A stretch of DNA of 64,000 bases. Source: Stutzerimonas kunmingensis (GTDB taxonomy: Bacteria > Pseudomonadota > Gammaproteobacteria > Pseudomonadales > Pseudomonadaceae). The notes beneath the pieces are model-generated. The model was not told where the DNA came from. It did no database searches and was given only the letters and a program-made list of their open reading frames with translations. Where the stretch lies: the NCBI RefSeq assembly GCF_002929225.1, contig NZ_PISM01000004.1, positions 930,001-994,000 on the forward strand, in the 5' to 3' direction. The position numbers and the translations under genes were made by a program. Below, in pieces: positions 17,434 through 26,418 of the stretch (its first letter is position 1; every line of letters begins with the position of its first letter).

Positions 17434-18649
17434 GGATGGGTTCCTGGCTGCGAAGGTGACGGGCCTTGAGGGCGTGAATGACGAATAGCATCGCGATGAC
17501 CGGCTGGCCGTACTCGAACAATCCGTTGAGTGGCCAGATGACGAAGAACGCCAACATCGTCGAGTAGATGAAAGTCATATCGGTGGTGATGTTCTTGGCG
17601 ATGCGCTGATAGACGAACAGGGTCATCGGAATGACAAAGAAGGTCAGGAAACCGAAGCGGAACAGCGTGCCGAAGACACCCACATCGGAGAGGAAGAAGT
17701 GCTCACCAAAGTAGGGGATGAAGCCGTCCTGCCACATCAGCGACAGCGAGCCGCTGGGTAGCCAGTTGACCTGATCGAGATGGGCGAAGATCGAGGAGAT
17801 GGTGTACGTGCGTACGCCATCCTCTACGCCTTCGAGCGTGCTGTCGTAGAACTCGGTGTTGAGGCCGAGAACCTCGAGCAGGCTTGGAAAGAAATAGAAA
17901 GGTGACAGCAGAATTGATAGCGAAGCCGCCCATATGACTGCCTTGGCACGCAGGCAAAAGAGCGTGAACAGCAGGCACAGCACGATCAATTGGCGGGTCT
18001 GGGTGGCGAATACCAGTGTCAGCAGCAGCAGAGCGGCGATCACCATATAAAGGGTCTTGTTACGAGCGGCGCCGTTGATCGGAGAGATTCCTTTCGACCA
18101 AATCTGGATGCAGTAGAAATAACCGAAACAGATGAGGTACGGACCGATTGAGGACCGATCTGGGCGGTCATCCGATCGCACTTCAGCCCGCATATCCGGA
18201 ATTACGCCGAACTTGAAGCACCAGGAAAAGAACGCTGCGATCAGCGCCGCATACAGCAGGCCACGTTCGAACTGTAATGTGCTGACCCGTTTGCCGAGGA
18301 ACAGCAGCGGTGCAAAGCCCAGGCAGAAAAGCACGCGGCGTTCTTCGATGAGCCCGAACACCACCGGCTGACCGTAGGTGTAATAGGCGAAAACCGCCGG
18401 CATCACGAGAAAAACGACCGTGCTGTACAGGCAGTAGTACATCAGGATGCGAAATTCACGCGGGGCGTTTTCCGCCGATGCCAGCAACAGCAGAATGGTG
18501 AAGACGATGCTGACTGCCAGGTACAGCTCGTTCAGCCCCTTGATGCCGTAGGGGTTGTGCGGGCTGTCACCAAACACCGAGAAGTGCAGTATCAGTGCCA
18601 GTATCAGCAACGGAAAAAAGAAGAAGCGTGAACTGAAATTCGTCATCAA
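17393..18649 (-). CDS. Wzy-like polysaccharide polymerase (multi-pass membrane protein)
   Basis: 418 aa with about ten to twelve hydrophobic helices and a larger soluble loop around residues 240-300, the layout of O-antigen/EPS polymerases. Sequence identity within Wzy proteins is low, so the call rests on topology and on the operon, which has a flippase, a co-polymerase kinase and an exporter but no other polymerase candidate. It would join lipid-linked repeat units on the periplasmic face. Its last 41 bases are shared with the GT2 start. Confidence 0.78.
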   Translation of the reverse strand: MMTNFSSRFFFFPLLILALILHFSVFGDSPHNPYGIKGLNELYLAVSIVFTILLLLASAENAPREFRILMYYCLYSTVVFLVMPAVFAYYTYGQPVVFGLIEERRVLFCLGFAPLLFLGKRVSTLQFERGLLYAALIAAFFSWCFKFGVIPDMRAEVRSDDRPDRSSIGPYLICFGYFYCIQIWSKGISPINGAARNKTLYMVIAALLLLTLVFATQTRQLIVLCLLFTLFCLRAKAVIWAASLSILLSPFYFFPSLLEVLGLNTEFYDSTLEGVEDGVRTYTISSIFAHLDQVNWLPSGSLSLMWQDGFIPYFGEHFFLSDVGVFGTLFRFGFLTFFVIPMTLFVYQRIAKNITTDMTFIYSTMLAFFVIWPLNGLFEYGQPVIAMLFVIHALKARHLRSQEPIHERRAYPQLQGSY

Positions 18650-18690
18650 CCTGAGTCCTTAGGTATTGGTTCCTTGAGCGCCACAGCCTT

Positions 18691-19941
18691 TCAAGCTGTT
18701 TCCAGCGCCCGCTTCTTGATCTTCTTGCGCCGCACCAGGAGACCGGTGAACGCCTTGAAGCTCTGGTAGAACCCGATCTCCTTTACCCCTTTGCCAAGTT
18801 CGAAGCCTTTGTACGTAGGGGTCTTGAGCAACAGCAGCTTCATCGCCAGCAGCCGCGGCAGGATCGTCGTGCGGCGGTAATACTGGAACGGCTGGATGGA
18901 GAAGATGCTGCCCGTATCGAAAGCCTCGGCTTTGACAACGCCAGCAGCCTCCGCGTTGCGAAAAAGTTCGCGACCTTTTGCGGTGCGTACCAGAATCAGC
19001 GAATTGCCCTCGCGCTCCTCGAAGGAGGGGTAGCCCTTCTCATCGCCTTCCCAGCCATCGGCGCAGACGATGTCGGCGAATTCGCCAATGCCGTCCGGGC
19101 AGATCTTGCAGCGGGTTTGCAGGTGGCGGTTGAGCACTTTTCCCCAAGAGTCGTTGTAGGTCATGGTGCGTTCGTCGCCATTCTTCAGCGTGGCCTTGGT
19201 CAGCCCCGGCCAGCCGTCGCCGCGGTAGCGGAAGGCGGTAACGTCGCTGCGCTTGACCTCCAGCTTGTCCAGCACCTGCTCGGTGCCCTGCAGACTCGGC
19301 GTGCCGGCGCACATGAAGGAGACGATGTAAGGGATGTTGTCCTTCAGCCGCGGGTTGTGCTGCTGCATCTGGCGCACGGCGGCGACGTCGCACGGCTTGC
19401 CGATGAACAGGTACTTCTCGGTGGACATGGCCACCCACTTCAGCGCTTCGCCCGGGCTGGCCGGCGCGTAGCGAGAGCCGGAAGAGGCGATGACGTTCTG
19501 CCGCGAGCGGCTGATGGTGGCGACGTTCTCCAGCGGATCGGTCTGCGAAGCCTGGATCTGGATCACGCCGTCGACCAGCTTGTTCTCCAGGCAATACTGC
19601 GCCAGCGCCGAGATCACGCCGCCGGACGAGCCAGCCTGACGGATCTCGTTATCGGCGGCGTAGCCCTTGAGTGTGTCGAGGATCTCGCCCCATATCGGGT
19701 GGTAGTTCTCCGACTTGTACGGGCGAATATCAAGATTCAGCGCCGGGCAGGACTTGGCGAAAGCGGCGCTGGTCTGCGCGTTGGCTACTGGCTTGTTCTG
19801 GTACTGGCTGTTGAGGACCGGACGGTGGTAGCCATCGCCAGTCAGACGAATCTTGATAGCGTCGTCGTCTGCGACCGAGCTGCACATGCCACAGCCGCTG
19901 CACAAGTCGTTGTTCAGCACGCGATTTAATGAAGCTTTCAT
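18691..19941 (-). CDS. FrhB/FdhB-like Fe-S protein (coenzyme F420 hydrogenase beta subunit family) in EPS operon
   Basis: 416 aa. The N-terminus has a ferredoxin-like cysteine cluster, C14-x2-C17-x2-C20, with a further CP at about 65-66, enough for one [4Fe-4S] cluster. Then come an FrhB_FdhB N-terminal-like region (AGSSGGVISALAQYCLENKLVDGV) and its C-terminal domain (KICPDGIGEFADIVCADGW...GNSLILVRTAKG). Such proteins often sit in polysaccharide loci beside pyruvyl transferases, as here, but their reaction is not established. Pseudomonads are not known for F420, so a flavin cofactor is more likely. It may reduce or rearrange a sugar or lipid carrier (speculation). Confidence 0.85.
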   Translation of the reverse strand: MKASLNRVLNNDLCSGCGMCSSVADDDAIKIRLTGDGYHRPVLNSQYQNKPVANAQTSAAFAKSCPALNLDIRPYKSENYHPIWGEILDTLKGYAADNEIRQAGSSGGVISALAQYCLENKLVDGVIQIQASQTDPLENVATISRSRQNVIASSGSRYAPASPGEALKWVAMSTEKYLFIGKPCDVAAVRQMQQHNPRLKDNIPYIVSFMCAGTPSLQGTEQVLDKLEVKRSDVTAFRYRGDGWPGLTKATLKNGDERTMTYNDSWGKVLNRHLQTRCKICPDGIGEFADIVCADGWEGDEKGYPSFEEREGNSLILVRTAKGRELFRNAEAAGVVKAEAFDTGSIFSIQPFQYYRRTTILPRLLAMKLLLLKTPTYKGFELGKGVKEIGFYQSFKAFTGLLVRRKKIKKRALETA

Positions 19942-20005
19942 ACCTGCCTTCCCTTGAGCGGCCGGTCGAGCGCGATGCGCGACCAGCAGTATTTAACGAG
20001 TTCGG

Positions 20006-21238
20006 TCATGCCGGCTGGCGCCGCTTGCGATAGATGTTGAGCACCGCATAACCGTAGATAAGCGTCAGGACGACCATGCCCAGAGTGGACACCCAGGGAG
20101 CCGCCTGTATCCCGTGCGAGGGGATGAAAATCCAGTAGCAGAGCACCGTGATCACGCCCGAGGCGATGATTCCGAAGGTGCGCAGAAAACCCGTGCCCAT
20201 CGCCATCAGCTGTACACCCAGGCCGGCGGCGATGAAGCGCGCCGCGGTGAAGCAGGCGAAGGCCAGCCACAGGGTGTTCAGCTCGGCGTACTCGGCGCCG
20301 AGGAAATAGTCGGTGAACAGCGGACCGATGAAGAAGAACGCCAGGGCAAACACCAGTCCCATGCCCGCGTATTCCCCGAGGATGCGCAGGCCATAGCGGG
20401 CCAGCCCGGCGGTCTTGTTGTGCAGCTGGTAGGCGAAACGCGGGATGTGCACGCTGGCCAGCAGCACGCTGAACGGCACCGCGCCCTGGATCAGGCGCGA
20501 GCCGGCGAAGTAGATGCCTGCGGCTTCGCGCCCGGCGAGGTGGTTGACGAGGATGACGTCCAGTTGGGCGAAGATGTTGGTCGCACCGCTGTCCACCGCG
20601 AAGCTGGTGGAAGACCTGAAGCGCTCGGCCAGCACCTTCCAGGAGTTGCGCAGGATGCCGCCGAGTTCGAGGATTTTCGATAGCGCGCGCAGGGCGAAAG
20701 TCGCGTAGATCAGACGTGACACCAGAAAGGCGACGCCGATGGCCAGCACATCGTTGCGCAGCAGGATCGCCGCGCCGATCAGGACGAAATGCACCAGTGC
20801 CGTCGCAGCCACGATCTTCGTCTCGCGATGGAACTGGCCAATGCTGCGAAACACCGTCAGGCCAAGGTCGCCATAGGAGGAGGCAATCGTGCCGAGCAGG
20901 AACAGCACTGCGGCGAAGCGCTCGGTGGTGTGCAGATCGAGGACGAACAGAATGATCGGCAGCAGCACGATGCAGGCCGGCAGTACCAGTACGGACTTCG
21001 CCGCCAGGCTGGCGGACATGATCTCGCCCGCGCGATGGCGCTCGGCGCCGATGTCGCGCAAGGCGCGCATGCCGAAGCCGTAGTCGGTCACCAGGGCGAC
21101 GATGGTCGACCAGGTGATCACGATCGAAATGAAGCCGAAGTCGCTCGGCCCCAGCGTTCGCGCGAGGATCAGCAGGGTGCCGAGCTGCACGGCGGTGCGG
21201 GCCGCCGTGGTAACCCCCATCAGGGCGTGATCGCGCAT
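20006..21238 (-). CDS. Polysaccharide flippase, Wzx/MATE-like
   Basis: 410 aa, about twelve predicted membrane helices and a basic C-terminus (YRKRRQPA). The opening text (GVTTAARTAVQLGTLLILARTLGPSDFGFISI) is typical of the oligosaccharide flippase family. It would move the finished undecaprenyl-linked repeat unit across the inner membrane for Wzy. The ATG is two bases after the stop of the pyruvyl transferase gene. The 64 bases after this gene carry no obvious signal. Confidence 0.88.
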   Translation of the reverse strand: MRDHALMGVTTAARTAVQLGTLLILARTLGPSDFGFISIVITWSTIVALVTDYGFGMRALRDIGAERHRAGEIMSASLAAKSVLVLPACIVLLPIILFVLDLHTTERFAAVLFLLGTIASSYGDLGLTVFRSIGQFHRETKIVAATALVHFVLIGAAILLRNDVLAIGVAFLVSRLIYATFALRALSKILELGGILRNSWKVLAERFRSSTSFAVDSGATNIFAQLDVILVNHLAGREAAGIYFAGSRLIQGAVPFSVLLASVHIPRFAYQLHNKTAGLARYGLRILGEYAGMGLVFALAFFFIGPLFTDYFLGAEYAELNTLWLAFACFTAARFIAAGLGVQLMAMGTGFLRTFGIIASGVITVLCYWIFIPSHGIQAAPWVSTLGMVVLTLIYGYAVLNIYRKRRQPA

Positions 21239-21240
21239 GG

Positions 21241-22428
21241 TTATCTCTGATACGCGGCCTGAGGCTGGTGCAGGGTGGAGAGGATCTGCTCCAGCGCCAC
21301 GCCGTAGGCGTCCAGCTTGCGGCGGATGATCGTGCCGCTGGCGGCAACTTCGGCCTTGAGCTGTTCACGGTTGTCCAGATGCGCGAGAACCAGCTCCAGT
21401 GCGCTCTCGGTGTCCTCGGTCTTGAGGTCCACCACGCGGTGGTAGTCAAGCGACTGATAGAGCCCGGCGAACTTGCGGCTGTAGGCCAGCGGCACGACCG
21501 GCACACCGGCGGAAAACGCACCGATGGTCGCGTGCATGCGCGCGCCGACGAAGAAGTCCATGCCGCTGATGTAGGACTTGGCCTCGATCGGCCCCTTGAA
21601 GCGCGGCGCCAGCTTGAGCTCGGGATACTGCTGCTGCAGTTGCTGGGACACGGTGTAGTCGTCTTCCGCAGGAAAGCCGATCGGGATCACGTGGGGCACC
21701 AGGTGCACTTCGTGGCCGCGCTCGAGCAGCGTGCGGATCAGCCGGTCGGTCAGCGCCTTGTAGTCGGCACGCAGGCCGAACTGATTGGCCGTGCCTTCGT
21801 ATCCGCCGTGATGCAGCAGCGCCGACACGCTGAGGCCGACGGCCAGCTTGCTCGGATCGCGCTGTTCGCTCTGGCGTTCGAAGGGGAGGGCGAAGGCGAC
21901 GTCGATGACTTCGTCGCGATTGGGGATGTTCAGCTGCTTGAGGACGTCGAACGACTGGTGGTCGCGGGCGAAGACCATGGTGCTCTTCTTCATTGCCCAG
22001 GCCGAAGCCTTGGTGCCCCAGTCCGACTTGAACGGGCCGATGGTCTGCGGCGAGAGGATCAGCGGCACGCGACCGCCCAGCGCCATGCCCTTGCTGACCA
22101 GCAGCTTGATCAGGCGCTTGGCCCCGTAGATGTCGGAGAAGCTGTCGCCTTCGCCGATATCGAAGACCGCATCACAGGAGCTGATCGCCTGGTACAGGCC
22201 GTGGGGATTCTTCAGCAGGGCCTTCTCGTTGAACTCGATGAATTCGTACTTGAAACGCTCGGTGGACGGCGGGTAGTCGCAGGGGCCGGACGAACCGATG
22301 ATCAGGAACTCCGGGGTGATCCCGCATTTACGCGCGGCCTCGTCGATCAGCAGCATGTTGGAAATGCTCAGGGCGCCAACCCCGAGGTTGCCGGAAGAGA
22401 ACGAGTGCCATAGCAGTCCGAATTTCAT
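21241..22428 (-). CDS. Polysaccharide pyruvyl transferase family protein
   Basis: 395 aa. GT-B-like fold of the CsaB/WcaK/GumL group: FGLLWHSFSSGNLGVGALSISNMLL at the N-terminus, GEGDSFSDIYG, PLILSPQTIGPF, ARDHQSFDVL, a C-terminal GARMHATIGAFSAGVPVVPLAYSRKF motif with the conserved RxH, and a basic tail. Enzymes of this family place a ketal-linked pyruvate from phosphoenolpyruvate on a sugar of the repeat unit, which adds negative charge. The FrhB-like gene nearby is a frequent partner of this family. Some members have other roles, so the pyruvylation is an inference. Confidence 0.87.
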   Translation of the reverse strand: MKFGLLWHSFSSGNLGVGALSISNMLLIDEAARKCGITPEFLIIGSSGPCDYPPSTERFKYEFIEFNEKALLKNPHGLYQAISSCDAVFDIGEGDSFSDIYGAKRLIKLLVSKGMALGGRVPLILSPQTIGPFKSDWGTKASAWAMKKSTMVFARDHQSFDVLKQLNIPNRDEVIDVAFALPFERQSEQRDPSKLAVGLSVSALLHHGGYEGTANQFGLRADYKALTDRLIRTLLERGHEVHLVPHVIPIGFPAEDDYTVSQQLQQQYPELKLAPRFKGPIEAKSYISGMDFFVGARMHATIGAFSAGVPVVPLAYSRKFAGLYQSLDYHRVVDLKTEDTESALELVLAHLDNREQLKAEVAASGTIIRRKLDAYGVALEQILSTLHQPQAAYQR

Positions 22429-22446
22429 GTTCGAGTCACTCCAGAA

Positions 22447-23526
22447 TCAGTCAGCGTTGTGCGCAGGGGTAGGGCCAATGGCAGTGCAGTCGTTCGCCAG
22501 GTGTTTGCGCATGAGCTCCATCTGAGGACGGTCCTCGCCCTTGCGCGGCTCGATTGCAAGCTTGTAGGTGCCCCAGCCGGGGCCGCCGGCCCAGTAGGCG
22601 CTGGGTACGCAGTTGTCATTGAGGTAGGCGAGCAGGTTGTCCATGGCGACCGCCGCTTCGGGCAGGTCATCGGGAATGCCGTATTCGCCGAGGAAGCCTC
22701 GCTGGCCGTGTTTCTTCAGCCATTCGATGAAGGGGCGAGCGCGCTCGACGCCGATCATCGGGTCGATATCGCGGCTGGTCTGCGCCATGTACTTGCCGGA
22801 GAAATCCTGGTCGAAATACAGGTGCGCTTCGTAGACGATGCGGTCGGCCGGGTCGTTGATGAGGAAGTTGGCGTTCACCAGCGGCCAGTGGTACGCGCTG
22901 GACCAGCGCTCGCCTTCGATGAAGATCAGCGTCTGATCGTCGACTTCGCGAATCGCATCGACCGCCGCTTGCGCCGCGCCTGGCCAGAGTCCAACGGTGC
23001 CGTGTGGCTCGTTCATGATGTCGTAGCCGAGCAGGCCGCGGTGACCCTTGAAGCGCTTGGCCAGTTCGCGCCACACCGATGCGTAGGCGTCGTAAGGCAC
23101 CTTGCTCGAGCCGATGAGTTCGCCGTGGTAACGACCATAGTTGTGCATGTCCAGAATGACCTTCTGGCCATTCATCGCGGCCAGATCCAGGGTCTTCTTC
23201 AACAACCGGATCTGGTCGAAGTTCAATCCGTCATCGAGCGAGTGTTGAACCCGCTCCCAGATGAAGGGAAAGCGGATCAGGCGGATGCCCTGATCGGCGT
23301 AGTACTTGAAGTGCTTTTTTTCCGGATAGAAGTAGTTCGTGCCGTTCTTGCCCGGAGTCACGTGTGGGGCAAATCCGGCGCCGGAGATATTGACCCCGAG
23401 CAGGGCGAGGCCCTTGTCGCTGGTTGGCCAATCGGCGGCGCTCGCGCCGACTGCGGACAGCGTGGCCACCAGTGCCACAGCCAGTCGTGTGAGGCGTTGT
23501 GCTGGCCGGTTGGGGTGTCTGGTCAT
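22447..23526 (-). CDS. Secreted glycoside hydrolase family 5 protein
   Basis: 359 aa from the ATG at 23526, which has AGGTG in front. A cleavable signal peptide (about 1-31, ending ASA-A) sends it to the periplasm. The catalytic acid/base is E173 in IMNEPHG and the nucleophile E281 in GFLGEYGIP, and DMHNYGRYHGE (126-136) is a further GH5 mark. A glycosidase inside an EPS operon usually trims or clears polymer in the periplasm, or releases chains during export, as PslG does for Psl (an analogy of role, not of family). The real bond cleaved is unknown. Confidence 0.9.
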   Translation of the reverse strand: MTRHPNRPAQRLTRLAVALVATLSAVGASAADWPTSDKGLALLGVNISGAGFAPHVTPGKNGTNYFYPEKKHFKYYADQGIRLIRFPFIWERVQHSLDDGLNFDQIRLLKKTLDLAAMNGQKVILDMHNYGRYHGELIGSSKVPYDAYASVWRELAKRFKGHRGLLGYDIMNEPHGTVGLWPGAAQAAVDAIREVDDQTLIFIEGERWSSAYHWPLVNANFLINDPADRIVYEAHLYFDQDFSGKYMAQTSRDIDPMIGVERARPFIEWLKKHGQRGFLGEYGIPDDLPEAAVAMDNLLAYLNDNCVPSAYWAGGPGWGTYKLAIEPRKGEDRPQMELMRKHLANDCTAIGPTPAHNAD

Positions 23527-23620
23527 TGCTAACACCTATCTTCGGGCAAAAGTAAGTTCCACTGACGCTCGGAAGGCCAGTTGCTCGGCAGTGAGGAAAG
23601 TGGGGGTAGCTGCAGTGTTC

Positions 23621-23650
23621 TGCATGGCGACGGTGAGCCGTCGCCATGCA
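23621..23650. repeat. Strong hairpin (13-bp perfect stem) after the BY-kinase gene
   Basis: TGCATGGCGACGG at 23621-23633, loop TGAG, then the exact complement to 23650. It sits 7 bases beyond the end of the BY-kinase gene on the - strand transcript. No T-run follows in either direction. It may be an mRNA processing or stabilising element that lowers expression of downstream genes relative to the kinase, or a leaky terminator (inference). Confidence 0.75.
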
Positions 23651-23656
23651 CTCACC

Positions 23657-25873
23657 TTATTTGCTGGTGCTGGCGTATTCGTACTGGTAGTAGCCGTACT
23701 CGCCGTAGGTCGAAGCTTTGCGAACCACTGCGTTGAAGATAACGCCCTTGACGATCAGGCCGTTCTGCTCGAGGCGACGCTTGGCTGCCTCGATTTCCTT
23801 CACACCGTTCAGCGCATAGCGGGTGACCATCAGTGTGGTACCAGCCTGGCTGCCGACCAGCGCGGCGTCGGTGACCGCCAGGATCGGCGGGGTATCGAAG
23901 ATCACCAGGTCGTACATGTGGCTGATCTCCTTGACGAAGCGCGAGAAGTTCTCGTGCATCAGCAGCTCCGAGGGGTTCGGCGGCAGCTGGCCATGGGTGA
24001 TCACGTGCAGGTTGTTCAGTTGGGTCTTCTGGATGGCATCGAACAGGGTGATGCGGCCGGAGAGGATGTCCGACAGGCCCTTGTCACCGTCACAGCGCAT
24101 GACCTTGTGCAGGTAACCCTTGCGCATGTCGGCATCGATCAGCAGCACGCGCTTGCCGGATTGTGCAACGACCGCGGCGAGGTTGGTGGTGACGAAGGAC
24201 TTGCCCACCGCAGGGCTCGGGCCGGTGATCATCAGGACGTTGTTCTTGGCCTCGATCATCGCGAAGTGCAGGCTGGTACGGAGGCTGCGCATGGCTTCGG
24301 TGGCGAGGTCGGCCGGGTCGTTGATGGTCAGCAGGTAAGAGGCGGTGCTCTTGTCGCGCTTGAAGTTGGCCAGGCGTTTTTCCAGCGCGGCCTGCTTGTC
24401 GGTGAACGGGATCGAGGCATACACCGGGGTGCCGGTACGCTCGATGTCTTCCGGGTTCTCGACGCCACGCTTGAGTGCTTCACGCACATAGACGAATGCG
24501 GTAGCGAGCAGGGCGCCCAGCAGGGTCGCGACGATCACCACCAGCGGCTTGTTCGGCTTGACCGGGTTTTCCAGATCCGCGGCTGCATGGTCAATGATGC
24601 GCACGTTGCCTACGGTGCCAGCGCGAATGATGTCCAGCTCCTGGGTCTTGTTCAGCAGCATGGAATAGGTTTCCGAGGAAACTTCCACGTCACGGGTCAG
24701 GCGCAGCAGTTCCTGCTGGGTCGACGGCAGGGTGCCGATCTGCTTCTCCAGTTCTTCCTTCTGCATCTGCAGTTGGTTGATCTGGTTCATCAATGCCTGG
24801 AAGTTCGGATGCTGACGGGTGAAGCGGCGTTCCATCTCGGTACGCTTGAGGTTCTGCTCGGAGATCTGCTTCTCAAGATCGACGATGCGGTCCAGCACGG
24901 ATTGCGTTTCGGCAGTGATGTCCACGGAGCCCGAGCCGGTCTGGTACTTGTTCAGGGCTGTCTGCGCAGCTTCCAGCTTCTTGCGTACGGCTGGCACCTG
25001 CTCATTCAGGAACTCCAGGCTCTGGGTGGCTTCGGCGGCATTGCGCGCGACGTTCTGGTCTACATAACGGCTGGCGACCTCTTCCAGAACGCGAATAGCG
25101 TGCTCCGGGTTGGGGTCTTCGAGGGTCACGTTGACGATGCCCGACTGCTTGCCGCGTTCGGCAGCCGACAGACGCTGCTGGTAGCTTTCCGTGGTGTTGT
25201 AGGTACGGTTCTTGACGACGGTGAAGGTGGTGCCCGGCCGTGCATTCAGCTCAGCCACGGTGACGCGGTAGTCCTCTGTCTCGACCGGCTCGCCAACGAC
25301 ACCCTGAACCACGACCTCGTCGTCCTTGTCACGCAGGATGAAGCCGTTGTTCTCTGCCGCTTCGAGTGTCAGCTCCTTGCCATGGACCTTGTCCGGCACT
25401 TCCAGCTGAGTGACCTTCAGCGTCTCGCCACCCCAGGCGTAAGCGCCCAGACCGGCAGGGTGCCAACCCAATTCACCTTCTTCGCTCGGCTCGAAGCGGC
25501 GCGCCATGAAGCCGCCGATGATCGGGAAGTGGTGGGGGGTGATCTGGATGTCGAGATTCAGGCTGGCAACGGCACCACCAACCACCGAGCGCGACTTGAG
25601 CAGCGCGATCTCGGTTTGCGCCGGAGACACCGGCGGATTGGTGTTGACCACGTCAGTCAGGCTTGGCAGCCCGTTCTTCGGTTCGATCTGGATCATCGCG
25701 CTGGCGAGATAGACCGGCGTCGCAAGCAGGGCGTAGGCGATCCCCAGGGCTGCAAAGAACCCGGTGATGCCCAGGATCAGCAGGCGGTTGTTGATGAAGG
25801 TGTCAAAGAGGTGGGCCAAGTCGATGTCCTTGTCCTCTTTGGTTTCATAGATCGGGCGGGGCATGGTTGTCAT
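23657..25873 (-). CDS. Wzz/BY-kinase, Wzc-like polysaccharide co-polymerase tyrosine kinase
   Basis: 738 aa. N-terminal Wzz domain with membrane helices at about 30-50 and 443-465, between them a periplasmic part with coiled coil (about 275-400) and a GNVR-like segment (VGNVRIIDHA at 421-430). The cytoplasmic kinase domain has Walker A GPSPAVGKS (551-559), Walker A' LLIDADMR (577-584) and Walker B LVIFDTPP (656-663). The C-terminal tail holds a cluster of six tyrosines (723, 726, 728, 729, 731, 733) that are phosphorylated in trans. It sets chain length and opens the export channel with Wza. The LMW phosphatase gene lies 13 bases upstream. Confidence 0.95.
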   Translation of the reverse strand: MTTMPRPIYETKEDKDIDLAHLFDTFINNRLLILGITGFFAALGIAYALLATPVYLASAMIQIEPKNGLPSLTDVVNTNPPVSPAQTEIALLKSRSVVGGAVASLNLDIQITPHHFPIIGGFMARRFEPSEEGELGWHPAGLGAYAWGGETLKVTQLEVPDKVHGKELTLEAAENNGFILRDKDDEVVVQGVVGEPVETEDYRVTVAELNARPGTTFTVVKNRTYNTTESYQQRLSAAERGKQSGIVNVTLEDPNPEHAIRVLEEVASRYVDQNVARNAAEATQSLEFLNEQVPAVRKKLEAAQTALNKYQTGSGSVDITAETQSVLDRIVDLEKQISEQNLKRTEMERRFTRQHPNFQALMNQINQLQMQKEELEKQIGTLPSTQQELLRLTRDVEVSSETYSMLLNKTQELDIIRAGTVGNVRIIDHAAADLENPVKPNKPLVVIVATLLGALLATAFVYVREALKRGVENPEDIERTGTPVYASIPFTDKQAALEKRLANFKRDKSTASYLLTINDPADLATEAMRSLRTSLHFAMIEAKNNVLMITGPSPAVGKSFVTTNLAAVVAQSGKRVLLIDADMRKGYLHKVMRCDGDKGLSDILSGRITLFDAIQKTQLNNLHVITHGQLPPNPSELLMHENFSRFVKEISHMYDLVIFDTPPILAVTDAALVGSQAGTTLMVTRYALNGVKEIEAAKRRLEQNGLIVKGVIFNAVVRKASTYGEYGYYQYEYASTSK

Positions 25874-25886
25874 CGAAGTTCCTTCT

Positions 25887-26324
25887 TCATTTCAGGTAAG
25901 GAAGCCAGCTCTCGACGGATTTCGTCAGGAGATTGTGGACATGTTCAAACGCGGGTTTGGATTGGCGGTACGGGTCCGGGATTTCCAGCTCGTCCTGCCA
26001 TTTACCGATGAGAAACGTTTTGCCGTGCACTTCAGGTGCGATCTGGCGAATGTGCTGAATGTGGCTATGCTCCATCGCTAGGATCAGATCCGCCTGGTGC
26101 AGCATGTGGCTGTCGACCTGGCGCGCGCAGTGAGCTGGTAGCTCCAGCCCGTTGTCCTGCAGTACTTCATGGGCGGTCTTGTCCATCGGGTTACCTACTA
26201 ATGCACCAATCCCTGCCGAGCTGATCGTCAGGTCCTGGCCGCTGAGTCTGTGTGCGAACAGCGCTTCGGCCGTGGGGCTTCGGCAGATGTTTCCGACACA
26301 GACGATCAAGATGTTCTTGAACAT
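25887..26324 (-). CDS. Low-molecular-weight protein tyrosine phosphatase, Wzb-like
   Basis: 145 aa. The P-loop C9-VGNIC-R15-S (CX5R) is at the N-terminus and the general acid D117 lies in PDPYRQ, so all catalytic residues are present. It removes phosphates from the tyrosine tail of the BY-kinase encoded directly downstream; cycling between the two is needed for polymer assembly in Wzc/Wzb systems. The start is preceded by GAGGT. A 25-codon ORF and a hairpin lie directly upstream. Confidence 0.93.
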   Translation of the reverse strand: MFKNILIVCVGNICRSPTAEALFAHRLSGQDLTISSAGIGALVGNPMDKTAHEVLQDNGLELPAHCARQVDSHMLHQADLILAMEHSHIQHIRQIAPEVHGKTFLIGKWQDELEIPDPYRQSKPAFEHVHNLLTKSVESWLPYLK

Positions 26325-26328
26325 GGGA

Positions 26329-26406
26329 TCAACCTCGTGGCTGCAACTTCGCAGCCGCCGGGGTGCGGCCCGGGGTGAACGAATGTGAGATTTTTGGGAG
26401 TGTCAT
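26329..26406 (-). CDS. Possible 25-codon leader ORF upstream of the phosphatase gene
   Basis: An ATG preceded by a strong ribosome site (AGGAAGG, 5-base spacing) opens a 25-codon frame starting MTLPKISHSF, which stops 4 bases before the phosphatase ATG. The peptide is proline- and threonine-containing, with no known family. It could act as a leader whose translation couples to the next gene, or be chance. The hairpin at 26419-26438 ends 2 bases before the ribosome site. Confidence 0.35.
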   Translation of the reverse strand: MTLPKISHSFTPGRTPAAAKLQPRG

Positions 26407-26418
26407 TAGTTCCTTCCT

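Noticed and set aside
23339-26011. Very long open frame (890 codons) antisense to the BY-kinase and GH5 genes
   Set aside because: It mirrors two well-supported genes on the other strand; such long shadows are common in GC-rich DNA and the text matches no family.
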